Positions 5,259 through 5,260 of a DNA stretch of 5,260 bases are shown in pieces; position 1 is the first letter of the stretch, and the number at the start of each line of letters is the position of its first letter. The DNA is from an uncultured Clostridium sp. GTDB lineage: Bacteria > Bacillota > Clostridia > TANB77 > CAG-508. The translations under genes were made by a program, and so were the position numbers. The DNA lies in contig CAJKVD010000076.1 in assembly GCA_905203195.1 (NCBI GenBank), positions 1 through 5,260 on the forward strand. The letters run 5' to 3'. The notes under the pieces are model-generated. The model was given only the letters and a program-made list of their open reading frames with translations. It was not told where the DNA came from and made no database searches.

Positions 5259-5260
5259 GT

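Noticed and set aside
5087..5260. Plus-strand Leu-rich open frame at the right edge
   Set aside because: It is antisense to the prepilin fragment and AT-rich spacer, with no ribosome binding site, and its Leu/Phe content follows from base composition.

Overview
The window is a very AT-rich stretch in which every gene I can support is read on the minus strand, so the genes below run from right to left. The composition, the strong AGGAGG-type ribosome binding sites, a Soj-like ParA, an SpaA/Cna-B surface protein and a fragment of a clostridial-type prepilin leader all point to a low-GC Firmicute, probably a gut Clostridia or Bacilli relative. The genetic code is standard (code 11): parA ends in TGA and the tryptophans checked are TGG, so this is not a mycoplasma that reads TGA as Trp. 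Partition genes, small unknown genes and a large surface adhesin side by side suggest a mobile element, either an integrative conjugative element of the Tn1549/CTn type or a plasmid. That assignment rests on the ParB sequence pattern as I remember it and was not searched.

Layout from the right edge. 5181-5258 holds the end of a reading frame carrying a prepilin N-terminus (GITLIALVIT) that breaks off after about 12 hydrophobic residues. It may be a host gene cut at the element's boundary. 5017-5180 is AT-rich non-coding DNA with a candidate promoter and an inverted repeat. A 48-residue gene (4870-5016) follows, then a terminator (4816-4850), then two small unknown genes 13 nt apart (98 residues, 4489-4785; 122 residues, 4107-4475), then a second terminator (4069-4097) and a 20-bp inverted repeat (4045-4064). 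Next come parA (3196-4020) and parB (2313-3221), which overlap by 26 nt, then a membrane-anchored protein with a Cys/His-rich C-terminal domain (1541-2242), a third terminator (1490-1519), and the first 487 residues of a secreted thioester/SpaA adhesin that runs off the left edge (1-1461).

How they may work together: ParA and ParB would keep an extrachromosomal form of the element segregating. The adhesin and the membrane-anchored protein would act at the cell surface, possibly in cell contact during transfer. Three intrinsic terminators each end only 28 to 48 nt before the next start codon. This leaves little or no room for ordinary promoters and suggests either promoters hidden in the hairpins or controlled read-through. 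The main points for a second look are that pattern, the possible ATA start of parB, the broken prepilin frame at the right edge and the thioester adhesin.
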